A stretch of 64,000 nucleotides of DNA from Rhizobium mesosinicum (lineage in GTDB: Bacteria > Pseudomonadota > Alphaproteobacteria > Rhizobiales > Rhizobiaceae), in assembly GCF_019511345.1 (NCBI RefSeq), contig NZ_JAEUAK010000003.1, forward strand, positions 620,001 to 684,000, read 5' to 3'. Numbering within the stretch: the stretch's first letter is position 1; every line of letters starts with the position of its first letter. Below, in pieces: positions 55,451 to 64,000 of the stretch. Both the position numbers and the translations under genes were made by a program. The notes beneath the pieces were generated by a model. It ran no database searches, was not told the DNA's origin, and was given only the letters and a program-made list of their open reading frames with translations.

Positions 55451-57661
55451 TTACGTTTTAAAATCGTGATATTTCATCAACGACCTTGCGTAGAGTTCGG
55501 AGTCGCGGAAGCTGTATTTGGCGTGACGTTTTGGTTTGACGTTGTTGATGGTGACGACGATGTCGGCATTGCGGGCGCTCCTGAGCTGCTGCAGGCAGAA
55601 CTCGGCGGCGCGGCGGCTGGTCTTTGCCCATTGCACGACCATCAGCGTTCGCTCGGCAAGCGCCGTCAGATGCATCGTGTCGGCCGAGGCGAGTACCGGG
55701 GCGCTGTCGAAGATGACGATCTGGCCTCTGGCGCGGGCCATCTCGATGATCTCGGCCAGGTCGGCCGACCGCATGCGCCGCTGCAGACCGGGATTGCCGG
55801 CCGGGATGAAGTCGATGCCGCTCGGATGGTGATGGACGATGTCCTGAAGAGCTGCCTGCCCACTTAAGAACTCGTTCAGCCCCTGCGTCAGGCCGGACCT
55901 GAACAACGTGTCGAGACGTCCGCGCCGGATGTCGCTGTCGACGAGCAGCACCGGCGTGCCGTTGGCGGCGAGTTCGATTGCCAGCGATCCGGCCACCAGC
56001 GACTTGCCTTCGCCGCTATGGGCCGAGGTGACGGCAATACTGTTCGGCAGCTTTCCGCCGTTGGTCTGTTTGAGCGAGATCATGATGGTGCGGATCGCTT
56101 CGTCGAACATGCCGATCTGCGTTTGCCCGAACAGCCTTGAAGGGTCTCTGCGGTCCTTGCGTCGCAAGTGCGGGACGAAGCCGGCCGGCACGATGCGTGC
56201 GATTCCGGCGATCTGGTCGAAGCTGCGCACCGTCCTGTCCATCATCTCGACCACGAAGGCGGCCGTCACTGCAACCGAGATGGAAGCGAAGAAGGCGCCG
56301 ATCAGATAGAACAGCCGGCTGCGTCCCTGCGGTGTGAGCGGCACTGCAGCCGGTGACAGGACCTCCAGTTCGGCGCCCGGCAGCATGGCCTGCCCGACAA
56401 GGCTCCGGCGCTGCTCCTCGAGCTTGTCGAGCGCCGTCTGCTCCTTGTCGGCGATGCGCTGCAGCCGCGTAAGCTCTGTCTGCGCCAGCGACGAGCGGGA
56501 GCGCTGCTCATAGGCGGCCGTCAGTGCCGATCGGACCGTGCGGTCCTCGTCATCCAGAGCGGTCAGCCTGGCGCGCATGGACTGCAGGTACCGGTCGACC
56601 GCCGTGCTGAGATCGGCGCGGGACTTGTCGATCTTTGCCCGCAGGTCGACCACGGCGGGAGCATCGCTGCCATAGATGTCGAGAAGGCGGGCAAGATCCT
56701 GCTGCTGGGTCCGCAGGTCGGCCTGCATCACGCCGATGCTGTCGGGAACGGCTTTGGTCTGAGCGGCAAGCGAAGGATCGTCGGCTGCTTCCAGCGCGGC
56801 AATCGTATCCTTGATGTCGGCGCGGCTTTGTCCGATCTTCGTCTGCCGGTCGCTCAATTCGACGATCGCCTTGATCTGTTCGCTCTGATCATCGTCGTTT
56901 TGAACGACCCCCGCCGTTTGCTGATAGGTGTCGGCGGCATCGCGGGCTGCCTTGGCGCGATCCTGCTGTTCGGCGATGCGCTGGCCGATCCATGCTTGCG
57001 CCGTGTCCAGGCTGGCGCGGATACTGTCCTTGCGTTCTTCGAGATAGATGCTGATGAGCCGGTTCGGGACGGCGGCTGCGAGTTGCGGATCGCCGGCCGT
57101 AAAGCCGACCTGGACGACGTCGCTCTGGCCGTCGCGCCAGACACTCAGCGCCTTGTAATAGGCCTGGATGACCGGCTCGACACTGTCTGCTGCCGGTTGC
57201 GACGACTGATCGCTGCTCATCAGGGCGCGCAAAGTTGCCCTGATCTCATCGACGACGGAGGCCTGGCGCAGGGCCGGGTTGAACTCCGGCCGCTCGTCGA
57301 GCCGCAAGTCGCGGATGACCCGCTCGGCCACGCTTCTCGACAGAAGCCGCTCGGTCTCGGAGGTGACGTTGAGCGGCGCATTGCCGCCGGCATCGCCGCT
57401 GTTCAGCGCGGTTGCCAGGGGCTTGTGGATCATTAGCCGGGATCCGGCATGATAGCTCGGCCTCAACCCCGAGATCAGCACGATCGAAGCCGCCATCAGC
57501 ACCACCATCAGAGCAACGATCATCACCAGCCGCCGACGCAGCAAACGTAAACCAGACGTGAGATCAAACTCCTCCGATTTCATCTCCGTCTGAAATCGGG
57601 GTTCGTAATGGACCGCCGGGAGCGGCACGTTGCGGTCTGGCGGAAAAGTCGAAATTGTCAT
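55451..57661 (-). CDS. Wzc-like polysaccharide copolymerase / BY-type tyrosine kinase
   Basis: A 736-residue protein of the ExoP/Wzc class. A cytoplasmic N-terminus of about 30 residues is followed by the Wzz domain with helices near 45 and 480, coiled coil in between, then the kinase with HSGEGKS, LLVDSDIRRG and IVIFDSAPV, and a tyrosine-bearing tail. It controls chain length by phosphorylation cycles. Residues 32-731 lie in the repeat shared with the fused protein; only the first 31 and last 5 residues are unique. Its ATG overlaps the stop of the upstream GT4 gene by 4 bp. Confidence 0.95.
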   Translation of the reverse strand: MTISTFPPDRNVPLPAVHYEPRFQTEMKSEEFDLTSGLRLLRRRLVMIVALMVVLMAASIVLISGLRPSYHAGSRLMIHKPLATALNSGDAGGNAPLNVTSETERLLSRSVAERVIRDLRLDERPEFNPALRQASVVDEIRATLRALMSSDQSSQPAADSVEPVIQAYYKALSVWRDGQSDVVQVGFTAGDPQLAAAVPNRLISIYLEERKDSIRASLDTAQAWIGQRIAEQQDRAKAARDAADTYQQTAGVVQNDDDQSEQIKAIVELSDRQTKIGQSRADIKDTIAALEAADDPSLAAQTKAVPDSIGVMQADLRTQQQDLARLLDIYGSDAPAVVDLRAKIDKSRADLSTAVDRYLQSMRARLTALDDEDRTVRSALTAAYEQRSRSSLAQTELTRLQRIADKEQTALDKLEEQRRSLVGQAMLPGAELEVLSPAAVPLTPQGRSRLFYLIGAFFASISVAVTAAFVVEMMDRTVRSFDQIAGIARIVPAGFVPHLRRKDRRDPSRLFGQTQIGMFDEAIRTIMISLKQTNGGKLPNSIAVTSAHSGEGKSLVAGSLAIELAANGTPVLLVDSDIRRGRLDTLFRSGLTQGLNEFLSGQAALQDIVHHHPSGIDFIPAGNPGLQRRMRSADLAEIIEMARARGQIVIFDSAPVLASADTMHLTALAERTLMVVQWAKTSRRAAEFCLQQLRSARNADIVVTINNVKPKRHAKYSFRDSELYARSLMKYHDFKT
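55467..57566. repeat. Direct repeat copy 2 (2,100 bp), Wzc-like gene body
   Basis: Second copy of the repeat at 47390-49489, same orientation. Among the few coding differences are Ile/Val and Met/Thr in the VVQxGFxAGD segment, Asn/Ser before DAPAVVD, and Ile/Met in RYLQSxRARL. Confidence 0.92.
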
Positions 57662-58800
57662 TGTGCGCTAACCTTTGCTTGAGGTTGCGCGGAGATGGTT
57701 TCGTAGAGTTTTTCCATCGACCGCATATATGCCTTCATACTGAAATGATTCAGATAATGCGCGCGCGCCCTGGTCGAGAGGCGGCTGCGGACATCTGGAT
57801 CCGCAACCAGTCTAGCAAGGGCCGCTGCCAAGGCATCCTTGTCTCCGACAGGGACGAAGACACCGGTTTCACCGTCGGAGATGACCTCTTCGTGCGCCCC
57901 AACGCGTGTGGTGACAACAGCAAGCCCGTGGGAAAGCCCTTCGAGCACCGCCATCGCCAAGCCTTCGGCATGCGAGGGCAAGACCAGGATATCGGCGCGT
58001 GCACACAGCGCGCGCGCCTCGTCGGCGCCGAGCCATCCCGGCATCTCCACCAGACTTGAAAGCCCCATATCCGCAGCCTGGCGGCGATAATCTTCGACAG
58101 GCCCGTCTCCTGCTAGCACGGCGCGCCAGCGAAGCTTTTTCATGAGCGGATGGCTAAGGGCGAGCAGAAGTTCCGGAACGCCTTTGCGTTCGCTCAGCCG
58201 GCCGAGGAATATGATCAACGGCGGCTCGCCGGTACGAGTGTTGTGTGCCCCGGGATCGGGGACACAATTGTGAGCGATCACGAGGCGGCGCTCGTCAACG
58301 CCCAGACGTGTCGCAAGCGTCGCGCGGTCACGTTCACCCAGCGCCACGACGCAATCAGCACGTTGAAACATCCGGCGTATCAGCGATTGTTGACGCGGCG
58401 AGCGTGCAGCAAAATCGCCGGCATAATCGTAGTCATGTAGATGCAATATGTGAAAGCACCCGAGCAAATGGGCAGCCTCGGTCAAGATCAGCTTTCGGGA
58501 GGTGCTGCCGCGGCCCGCGACATGGATATGGTGAATGCGTTTCGGATCGACGACTCGATCCTTCGCCATCGTCAGGATGGCGACCAGCAGACGCAGAGGC
58601 GACGACGCGGCAGACCATCGAGGCCCTCTGGTGTCGGTGACTGCGTGTTCTGTCCCGCCTTCCTTCGCCGCGCTGGTCAGATAGCCGATCAGCCTGCCAA
58701 TACCGCCGCCATTCTCGCAGCCACCTGGAACATAGTGGCGGACGCTTGTCGTATTCCGCACCTCCGACGGATGACCATCCATAAGTACCTTCATCAGCAT
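57658..58800 (-). CDS. GT4-family glycosyltransferase
   Basis: A 380-residue GT-B enzyme. It has a glycine-rich acceptor loop (GGCENGGGIGRLIGYL), FLGRLSERKGVPELLLA in the donor half, and SHAEGLAMAVLEGLSHGLAVV, the EX7E donor motif. ATG 58800 (MLMKVLMDG) is chosen; ATG 58794 is two codons later. It overlaps the upstream GT4 stop and the downstream Wzc-like start, so the genes are coupled. It presumably adds one sugar of the EPS repeat unit in the cytoplasm. Confidence 0.92.
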   Translation of the reverse strand: MLMKVLMDGHPSEVRNTTSVRHYVPGGCENGGGIGRLIGYLTSAAKEGGTEHAVTDTRGPRWSAASSPLRLLVAILTMAKDRVVDPKRIHHIHVAGRGSTSRKLILTEAAHLLGCFHILHLHDYDYAGDFAARSPRQQSLIRRMFQRADCVVALGERDRATLATRLGVDERRLVIAHNCVPDPGAHNTRTGEPPLIIFLGRLSERKGVPELLLALSHPLMKKLRWRAVLAGDGPVEDYRRQAADMGLSSLVEMPGWLGADEARALCARADILVLPSHAEGLAMAVLEGLSHGLAVVTTRVGAHEEVISDGETGVFVPVGDKDALAAALARLVADPDVRSRLSTRARAHYLNHFSMKAYMRSMEKLYETISAQPQAKVSAQ

Positions 58801-59894
58801 GATCCGACCACCTCGCGATAAAGGGCGGCGGCCCGGGCGCCAACCTGGTCGGGCGAGTTCGGTCCTGTGGCCCATTCGAGTGCGTTGGCGCCGAGATTGT
58901 TTCTAAGATCGTTATTATCCACCAACGTACGGATCGCTTTCGCGAGCTCTTCCGCATTGTCAGGCGGAACCACCATTCCCAGTCCGTTGGGCTGAACGGT
59001 CGCTCGCAATTCGCCCACATCGGTTACGATCACAGGTTTGCCGAAGGCCGCAGCAAGGTTGAGCACGCCGCTCTGGGATGCTTCCGTGTAGGGAAGGACA
59101 ACGATATCGGCATCGAGGAAGAGCTGGGCGACCTCCTCGTCTTCGATAAAACGGTTGCGAATGTCGTAGCGGCCAGCTTCACCCATGAGCGGCCGGAAGA
59201 CCCAGGGATCATCGCCACGGCCTGCGACCGTAATATGCAGATTGGGGAGCACATCCTTAAGTATCGCCTCGGCACGGATCAGTTGCTTCAAACCCTTGTA
59301 AGCGAAAATTCGCCCAAAGAGCAGGACGCGCACAGTTCCGTCGGAGGAACGCCGCGCCATCTTTTGCCGCCGAGCGAGTTCCGCATAGCGATGGATGGCG
59401 GGATGCGACAGGACATGCACGCAGTCTGGAGATTTTGAATATCGATCGAGGACCATCCGCTTCAGTCCCTCGCCATGCACGACGACATGCCCCGACTGTC
59501 TGACCATTAATTCCGGCGCCCAGCCGGGCAGCGTACGCGTATCGGAATCGCCGGGATGCAGTTCCACATCATGAACGGTGGTCACGAGCGGAATCGGCCG
59601 CCAGAACGGCACGGCAAAATTCAACCACAGCGTGGTATTGCTCAAGAGATGAATGAGGTTCGGCTGCTCGTGCCGGATGAGGCGCGTGAGCTGATGTAGG
59701 AACCAGGGATTGGCAAGCGACCGGTGGCGTGGCCAGTCAAGAAGGTGAAGATCGACGGCGGGGTCGAACCAGGAAGCAAGATGAGCGTAGCGCCGGCGCG
59801 GGACGCCAAGGACGACCGGCATATGTCGCGCGACGCCGCTTGCGAAGGAAATGGTGTAGTCCTCCAGTTCGGAAACGAGCAGCAGCGCCTTCAT
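58794..59894 (-). CDS. GT4-family glycosyltransferase
   Basis: A 366-residue GT-B enzyme. The donor half reads LLFGRIFAYKGLKQLIRA near residue 192, with YTEASQSGVLNLAAAFGKPVIV late (EX7E variant). The N-terminal half has HLLSNTTLWLNFAVPF and TVHDVELHPGD. Start overlaps the GT2 stop by 4 bp. No membrane segment. Part of the four-gene operon 60841 to 55451. Confidence 0.9.
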   Translation of the reverse strand: MKALLLVSELEDYTISFASGVARHMPVVLGVPRRRYAHLASWFDPAVDLHLLDWPRHRSLANPWFLHQLTRLIRHEQPNLIHLLSNTTLWLNFAVPFWRPIPLVTTVHDVELHPGDSDTRTLPGWAPELMVRQSGHVVVHGEGLKRMVLDRYSKSPDCVHVLSHPAIHRYAELARRQKMARRSSDGTVRVLLFGRIFAYKGLKQLIRAEAILKDVLPNLHITVAGRGDDPWVFRPLMGEAGRYDIRNRFIEDEEVAQLFLDADIVVLPYTEASQSGVLNLAAAFGKPVIVTDVGELRATVQPNGLGMVVPPDNAEELAKAIRTLVDNNDLRNNLGANALEWATGPNSPDQVGARAAALYREVVGSC

Positions 59895-60841
59895 TCCGCT
59901 GCCTCCGACAAGCCGATGTCTTGACCGGGGCGAGGGAGGTAATAAGCGCTACGCAGCGCGTCGCGGGTCCGCCGCAGCAAGTTTGGTTCTCCGGCGAAAA
60001 GCAGCCCTTCGACCGCAAGCTTGAGCCGGGTGCGCGCATTGACGCCATCCAAGCCTGCCGCTGCCATCTGGTAGGGATAGTGATCCGCCAGACTGAGCCT
60101 TGCCGGTAAATCGTGGAATGAGAGAAACCGGTTCGTCGCTTCGACGCTACGCTGCCAATGCGCCATTCGCCTTTTCAGCATGGAGACATCATCGATTGGC
60201 CGGTACCAGTTGTTGCTATGAATCCGATAGAATCCAAGTGAGTCCGGCAAGGCGGCAACGTCGCCCAGAAACGGATAGATGCCAGTGAGCCAAGCGTCCG
60301 CGGAGATGCGGAACTGTTCGGGAATCGGACCAGCAGCATCCCAAGCGCTGCGCCGTACGGAGATGGCCGACGTCATCGGGAAGGGCCACCAGCCTGCCGA
60401 TTTCGTCAGCTGCGGCGACAGATCTCCCGAGCACAACGTCCGGGGAATCGGTTTGAGGGTCGGCGCGCCATCAATCGAAGTCGGCTGAAGTCGGTGGTAG
60501 ACGAGCGAGGCCTCGGGGTGTGAGCGAAAAGTCGCCGCCGTCGCTGACAGCTTGCCGGGCGCCCACCAGTCGTCGGCGTCCAGAAAACAGAGGATGCCGC
60601 CGCTGCTGAACTTCACGGCCGTGTTGATCGCGGCCGCCTGTCCCGAGTTCTCCTGAACAATCACCCTGACGCGGCTGTCATAGGCTTCCAGAATGGAAAG
60701 CGACTCGTCGCTGGACCCGTCATCGACGACGATTATCTCGACGTCGGGAACCTCTTGGCCCAGGGCGCTGTCTATCGCACGTCCGACGAAGCGGCCGTAA
60801 TTGTAATTGTTGATAAGGACGCTGATGCCCGGCCGCTCCAT
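59891..60841 (-). CDS. GT2-family glycosyltransferase
   Basis: A 316-residue GT-A enzyme. It begins with ISVLINNYNYGRFVGRAIDS, followed by IIVVDDGSSDESL and FLDADDWWAPGKL (the DxD-type metal site). No C-terminal membrane anchor. GGGGGTGTC precedes ATG 60841, a moderate site. First clear gene of the operon GT2, GT4, GT4, Wzc-like kinase. Confidence 0.92.
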   Translation of the reverse strand: MERPGISVLINNYNYGRFVGRAIDSALGQEVPDVEIIVVDDGSSDESLSILEAYDSRVRVIVQENSGQAAAINTAVKFSSGGILCFLDADDWWAPGKLSATAATFRSHPEASLVYHRLQPTSIDGAPTLKPIPRTLCSGDLSPQLTKSAGWWPFPMTSAISVRRSAWDAAGPIPEQFRISADAWLTGIYPFLGDVAALPDSLGFYRIHSNNWYRPIDDVSMLKRRMAHWQRSVEATNRFLSFHDLPARLSLADHYPYQMAAAGLDGVNARTRLKLAVEGLLFAGEPNLLRRTRDALRSAYYLPRPGQDIGLSEAAE

Positions 60842-61494
60842 GACACCCCCCTCTCAAGCGGCTTGTTGCATGGCACCGTGGTGCAGCAACGTGATCATGA
60901 TCGCGTCCGTAGGGACCTCCATGATGGTGTCCCTTTGCTTGACGGGGGTCTCGCTTGTAACTGGAGAGGTCGCCGCCACTAATGCCGGCGCGAGGGATAT
61001 CTCCATCATGTAATGTGCAGAACCAGGTCCAGAACGCGAAACCATAGGAATCCCAACCCTCCAAGCTTCAACTACGAACAATCAGCCTGCGCCGGAATCA
61101 TCGCCTCACGTCATCAGAAACTACCGCCCGGCCATGTCCTTCGCACTTGCATTCTTTTCCAAGCTACCGGTGAATGGGCACAGGTAACATCTGCTCTTAT
61201 TGGCAATCCCCTTGACCCTGGCCGCCACCCTTTGGGGGAGGGGTCGCCAAAAGCGTAAGTACGATGCACTCCTCGGATAACGGGTACATGCCTTAGACGT
61301 AGATGCTGCCGGCCTATCTCGCCGGTGGTTGACGGAATCATGATCGCAAAAGACCAATAGAGAACGCCGGGCCGTTCGGCACCGCCGGCGGCTCAGCGCG
61401 CTGTCGGCATGACTGCGCGCCATTCTCGACGCTGCGCACTCGTGAAGTCGCAGGATTGTGGGCATTGAGATCAATCCCTGAAAGCCTCGCGAGG
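60842..61494. other. Gap upstream of the GT2 operon, with one possible small gene
   Basis: About 650 bases. A minus-strand frame ending at 60854 could encode about 50 residues from ATG 61009 (MMEISLAPALVAATSP, then IMEVPTDAIMITLLHHG); its content is protein-like rather than arginine-rich but it lacks a clear ribosome site. A bulged stem-loop with a GCACC/GGTGC core lies at 60873-60898. The rest holds no gene that I can support and must contain the operon promoter. Confidence 0.35.
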
Positions 61495-62400
61495 CTAGGC
61501 AGGCGCCCCGATGATCGGAGGAACGATGTTGTTGACGGCGAGTTGTGCCAGCACGTCGGCACTGAGCGTCCCTCGAACGCCGGGATGGCGATGGCGACCC
61601 TCTTCGGCATAGGAGTAGGTCTCCGCATCCGACGGACCGAAAGTCATGAAAACCGCGACACGGTCGGGCGTTCTGCCGAGCCGTCGAATGATCGATCGCG
61701 TCACGGTGAATGTCTTCTGAACGTCCAGGCGAAGCAATGGACCGATCCGCTCGAAGAATTTGCGAAGGCCCCTGTCAAGCAGTGTCGGCATTTGCCCAGC
61801 ATGTTCGATCCGCACGTCGAAGATGATCGCGTCCCCCGCCCGCACTCCAAGGCCCTTCGCCGGCAGGCTCTGGACCAAGCCCTTGAGGTGGGATCTGGGC
61901 CGCACCTTCAAGGTGGCGGTCGAGTTTTCGTCCTGGTCCTGCAGGTAGAATGCGATCTTGTAGACCTTGAAGTTCTCGTCCGAGAAAATGCTTCCATCAG
62001 CACAGCGAGGATGGTGAGGAATGTCATTGTGCCACGACGATGTCGTGTTGATCATGAGATCGCATTCGCCTGTGAGAACGACATCGAGCGGTCGAGTAAT
62101 TTCCTTGAGGCGGTTGAGGATCGTATCGGAAGTCATAAACCTGGCGACTTCGTCTACAACATACATTGCGTGAAGCTGAAATTTGCCGCCGTACAAATAC
62201 TTGCCACCTGACCTCAGGTACTCTTTGGAAACACTCCGTAATCTCTCCACCTGCTCGGGCGTCAGGACATCCCTGATGACGACGTAGCCATCGGAGATCA
62301 AATCGTTCTGCAGCCGATTGGTCGTGCCGGGCGTCCTTGAAGATTCTCTGACCGGCATCCGTATTTCATCCGTTGAATTCACCTCTGTTGAATTCGCCAT
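61495..62400 (-). CDS. Phytanoyl-CoA dioxygenase (PhyH) family protein
   Basis: A 301-residue Fe(II)/2-oxoglutarate-dependent dioxygenase. It starts with a flexible N-terminus; the domain begins with LQNDLISDGYVVIRDVLTPEQ near residue 32. The iron site is HND in SSWHNDIPHH near 123 and the distal histidine is in VRIEHAGQMP near 199, with arginine near it. ATG 62400 has GGGAG upstream; the longer frame is not conserved. It lies between EPS genes, so it may hydroxylate a sugar nucleotide, lipid or polymer. The true substrate is unknown. Confidence 0.88.
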   Translation of the reverse strand: MANSTEVNSTDEIRMPVRESSRTPGTTNRLQNDLISDGYVVIRDVLTPEQVERLRSVSKEYLRSGGKYLYGGKFQLHAMYVVDEVARFMTSDTILNRLKEITRPLDVVLTGECDLMINTTSSWHNDIPHHPRCADGSIFSDENFKVYKIAFYLQDQDENSTATLKVRPRSHLKGLVQSLPAKGLGVRAGDAIIFDVRIEHAGQMPTLLDRGLRKFFERIGPLLRLDVQKTFTVTRSIIRRLGRTPDRVAVFMTFGPSDAETYSYAEEGRHRHPGVRGTLSADVLAQLAVNNIVPPIIGAPA

Positions 62401-62693
62401 TGTCTTTCTCCCGGCTTTGTCGCGCTCAAACCTCCCCAGCTTTGGTTGCGCTAAAGCGACTGTCTTCTGCGGCAACGCGAAGGTCAAACCGCTCTTTTCG
62501 GGGTAACGCTTATCAAAAAGAGCAATCGTGCATACCCGGAAGGTGCCGCCTTACTTCGAATATCGTAATTCGTTCTATGAGGCGCGCAGAAATGTGAAGT
62601 CTTTCTACGTCCAATAGCTGGAGTTGAAAGTATGGAGGCATCGGACTTGCCAGCATACTCTTGCTACAGGTTCAGTTGGCAAAAGCGTAGATC
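62401..62693. other. Divergent promoter region of the PhyH and WecG/TagA genes
   Basis: About 290 bases with no supported gene. It lies between divergent genes and should carry both promoters. I see no strong repeat or hairpin. Confidence 0.4.
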
Positions 62694-63551
62694 ATGAGAA
62701 ATTCACCAGCAGACAGAAACCAAACCTCATCCCTTGATCCAAGGGACTCTCCGAAGTGGACGAATGTCCTTGGTGTTCGAGTTTCCGCGGTCAATCTCAA
62801 AAGCGCGACCGGACTTATCGAAAAGGCGATTGAAGAGGGCAGGAAAGAGTATGTCTGCGTTCGCGACGCGCACGGCGTCGTGCGGTGTCAAAAAGATTCC
62901 AAGCTTCGGTCCATCCATAACCTGGCGTTCCTCGTCACTCCTGACGGTATGCCGTTGGTATGGGCACTGAAACGCGCCGGTCATGCGGAAAGCGACAGGG
63001 TCTACGGACCGGATCTCATGTTAGCCGTTTTCGGCGCCGGCATCTCCAAAGGCTTGCGGCACTTCCTTTATGGAGCAACAGCCGAAACGCTCGAGCAGCT
63101 GCGGACGCGTCTTCTCGAAAAATTTCCGCAGGCACGGATCGTTGGGTCCTATGCACCGCCTTTCCGCCAACTATCGATGCAGGAGGAAGCGGATATTGCC
63201 GACCGCCTCAATCGGTCGGGTGCCGATATCGTCTGGGTGGGGCTGAGCAGCCCCAAGCAGGAACTCTGGATGGCGCGTATGCGCGATTGTCTGGAGGCGC
63301 CAATGCTCATCGGTGTCGGCGCTGCTTTCGATTTTCACGCCGGCCTCAAGCGGCAGGCGCCGAGGGCCATTCAAAGAAGCGGCTTCGAATGGGCGTTTCG
63401 TCTTCTATGCGAGCCGCGACGGCTGTGGCGGCGCTATGCGCTCGTCGTGCCGACCTTCATCTCCCTGACTGCCTTCCAGAGACTGGGGCTTCGGAAGTTT
63501 CCGATCGAAGACGCCGTTTCTGGGTCGGGTGCGTCGGGACAAAGGCCGTAG
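62694..63551 (+). CDS. WecG/TagA/CpsF-family glycosyltransferase (GT26)
   Basis: A 285-residue GT-E type enzyme. Family blocks seen are VLGVRVSAVNLKSA near residue 25, TPDGMPLVWALKRAG near 81, GLSSPKQELWMAR near 183, and GVGAAFDFHAGLKRQAPRA near 203, ending in a basic membrane-contact segment (FRLLCEPRRLWRRY). It transfers a sugar, often an N-acetylmannosamine or glucuronic acid, to the lipid-linked intermediate. No clear ribosome site at ATG 62694. The WbaP-like gene starts 15 bp after its stop. Confidence 0.92.
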   Translation: MRNSPADRNQTSSLDPRDSPKWTNVLGVRVSAVNLKSATGLIEKAIEEGRKEYVCVRDAHGVVRCQKDSKLRSIHNLAFLVTPDGMPLVWALKRAGHAESDRVYGPDLMLAVFGAGISKGLRHFLYGATAETLEQLRTRLLEKFPQARIVGSYAPPFRQLSMQEEADIADRLNRSGADIVWVGLSSPKQELWMARMRDCLEAPMLIGVGAAFDFHAGLKRQAPRAIQRSGFEWAFRLLCEPRRLWRRYALVVPTFISLTAFQRLGLRKFPIEDAVSGSGASGQRP

Positions 63552-63566
63552 AGGAGTAAAAGCATC

Positions 63567-64000
63567 ATGTCCTCATTTGCGCCGTCAGCAATGACAGCAG
63601 CCCCGTCGAAAGCATCCACCACAAATGACATTGCGTCGCGAGCAATTTCGGCAGGTTCCGTTCCGCCCATAGCAGCTAAGACTGCCGGTCCGTTAGGGCA
63701 GTCAGGGCTGATTATGCCGGCTTCGTTACGACGCCGGCTTCCTCGGCTTGCAACCTCGTCATTGATGATTGCCGGGGATATCGGAAGCTATCTGATTACC
63801 TATTTTGCTCTCCTGACTTTTCTTCCCAGTGGCCCGGAGGGCGCGGTAGTAGAGCGCGCTTTCATCCTCGCAGCAGTGGCTGCGATCGTTCTTTATGCAT
63901 CGGCCGGCCTCTATCCCGGGTATCGGCTGCACGACCACGAACATCTGCGGCGGCGCACCATAGCCGCCGTCAAAGTGGCTGCCCTAACGGCATTCGGAGC
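63567..64000 (+). CDS. WbaP-like undecaprenyl-phosphate glycosylphosphotransferase, 3' end missing
   Basis: The first 144 codons are present; the gene runs off the right edge. After a low-complexity Ala/Ser/Thr-rich tail of about 60 residues come hydrophobic helices (SYLITYFALLTFLP and AAVAAIVLYASAGLYPG). The YPGYRLHDHEHLRRR segment matches the N-terminal membrane part of WbaP/PssA-type enzymes, which start the repeat unit by placing a sugar phosphate on undecaprenyl phosphate. GAGGAG precedes ATG 63567. The catalytic C-terminal domain is outside the window. Confidence 0.8.
   Translation, partial: MSSFAPSAMTAAPSKASTTNDIASRAISAGSVPPIAAKTAGPLGQSGLIMPASLRRRLPRLATSSLMIAGDIGSYLITYFALLTFLPSGPEGAVVERAFILAAVAAIVLYASAGLYPGYRLHDHEHLRRRTIAAVKVAALTAFG

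Noticed and set aside
47390..57566. The 2.1-kb direct repeats considered as an insertion sequence
   Set aside because: They contain no transposase, have no terminal inverted repeats or target duplications, and simply encode the Wzc-like gene body.

Overview
The window looks like the genome of a root-associated alphaproteobacterium of the Rhizobium/Agrobacterium group. The evidence is high GC content, tightly packed operons with start/stop overlaps, many ABC and TRAP sugar uptake operons each with its own regulator, a chemoreceptor, a ROSE-type heat-shock leader, a CIRCE-controlled groESL, usg, and an exopolysaccharide cluster. I saw no rRNA, tRNA, CRISPR, transposase or replication gene, so I cannot say whether it is chromosome or megaplasmid.

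Positions 1-30060 are catabolic. A beta-L-arabinofuranosidase-type hydrolase (cut by the left edge) follows an ABC sugar transporter with no ATPase; the operon faces a LacI-type repressor across two matching operators. An MFS transporter and a methyl-accepting chemotaxis protein come next. A minus-strand operon (16738 down to 8522) holds a DeoR regulator, a BadF-type sugar kinase, a complete ABC importer, an AgaS-like SIS deaminase/isomerase and a GatZ/KbaZ-like protein. It reads as an amino-sugar route of the galactosamine type that may end in fructose-6-phosphate by epimerisation. A GH4 alpha-galactosidase (melA) faces an AraC regulator. A GntR regulator heads a TRAP transporter and an L-idonate 5-dehydrogenase-like enzyme. 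A polyamine-type ABC system with an SDR dehydrogenase faces a LuxR-type regulator.

Positions 30085-44871 hold housekeeping, stress and lipid functions: a fatty acid desaturase coupled to a 66-residue DUF4167-like protein, a MYG1-family hydrolase, a DUF309 protein, several small conserved proteins, an hsp20 pair behind a ROSE RNA thermometer, an amylo-alpha-1,6-glucosidase with a GT4 glycosyltransferase, groES-groEL behind an imperfect CIRCE, usg, and an SDR/AraC divergent pair.

Positions 45066-64000 form an exopolysaccharide locus: GDP-L-fucose synthesis (gmd, fcl), five cytoplasmic glycosyltransferases plus one membrane GT-C enzyme and a WecG/TagA enzyme, two Wzc-like copolymerase/tyrosine kinases, a Wzy-like polymerase, a parallel beta-helix protein, a PhyH-type dioxygenase, and the start of a WbaP-like initiating transferase cut by the right edge. 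No Wzx flippase or Wza exporter is in view.

The most unusual feature is here. A 2,100-bp direct repeat more than 99% identical lies at 47390-49489 and 55467-57566. The second copy is the body of an ordinary Wzc-like kinase. In the first copy the same body is fused in frame to the C-terminus of the Wzy-like polymerase, giving a 1,145-residue polymerase-copolymerase-kinase. Recombination between the repeats would remove 8,077 bp, including the polymerase half, two glycosyltransferases and the beta-helix protein.
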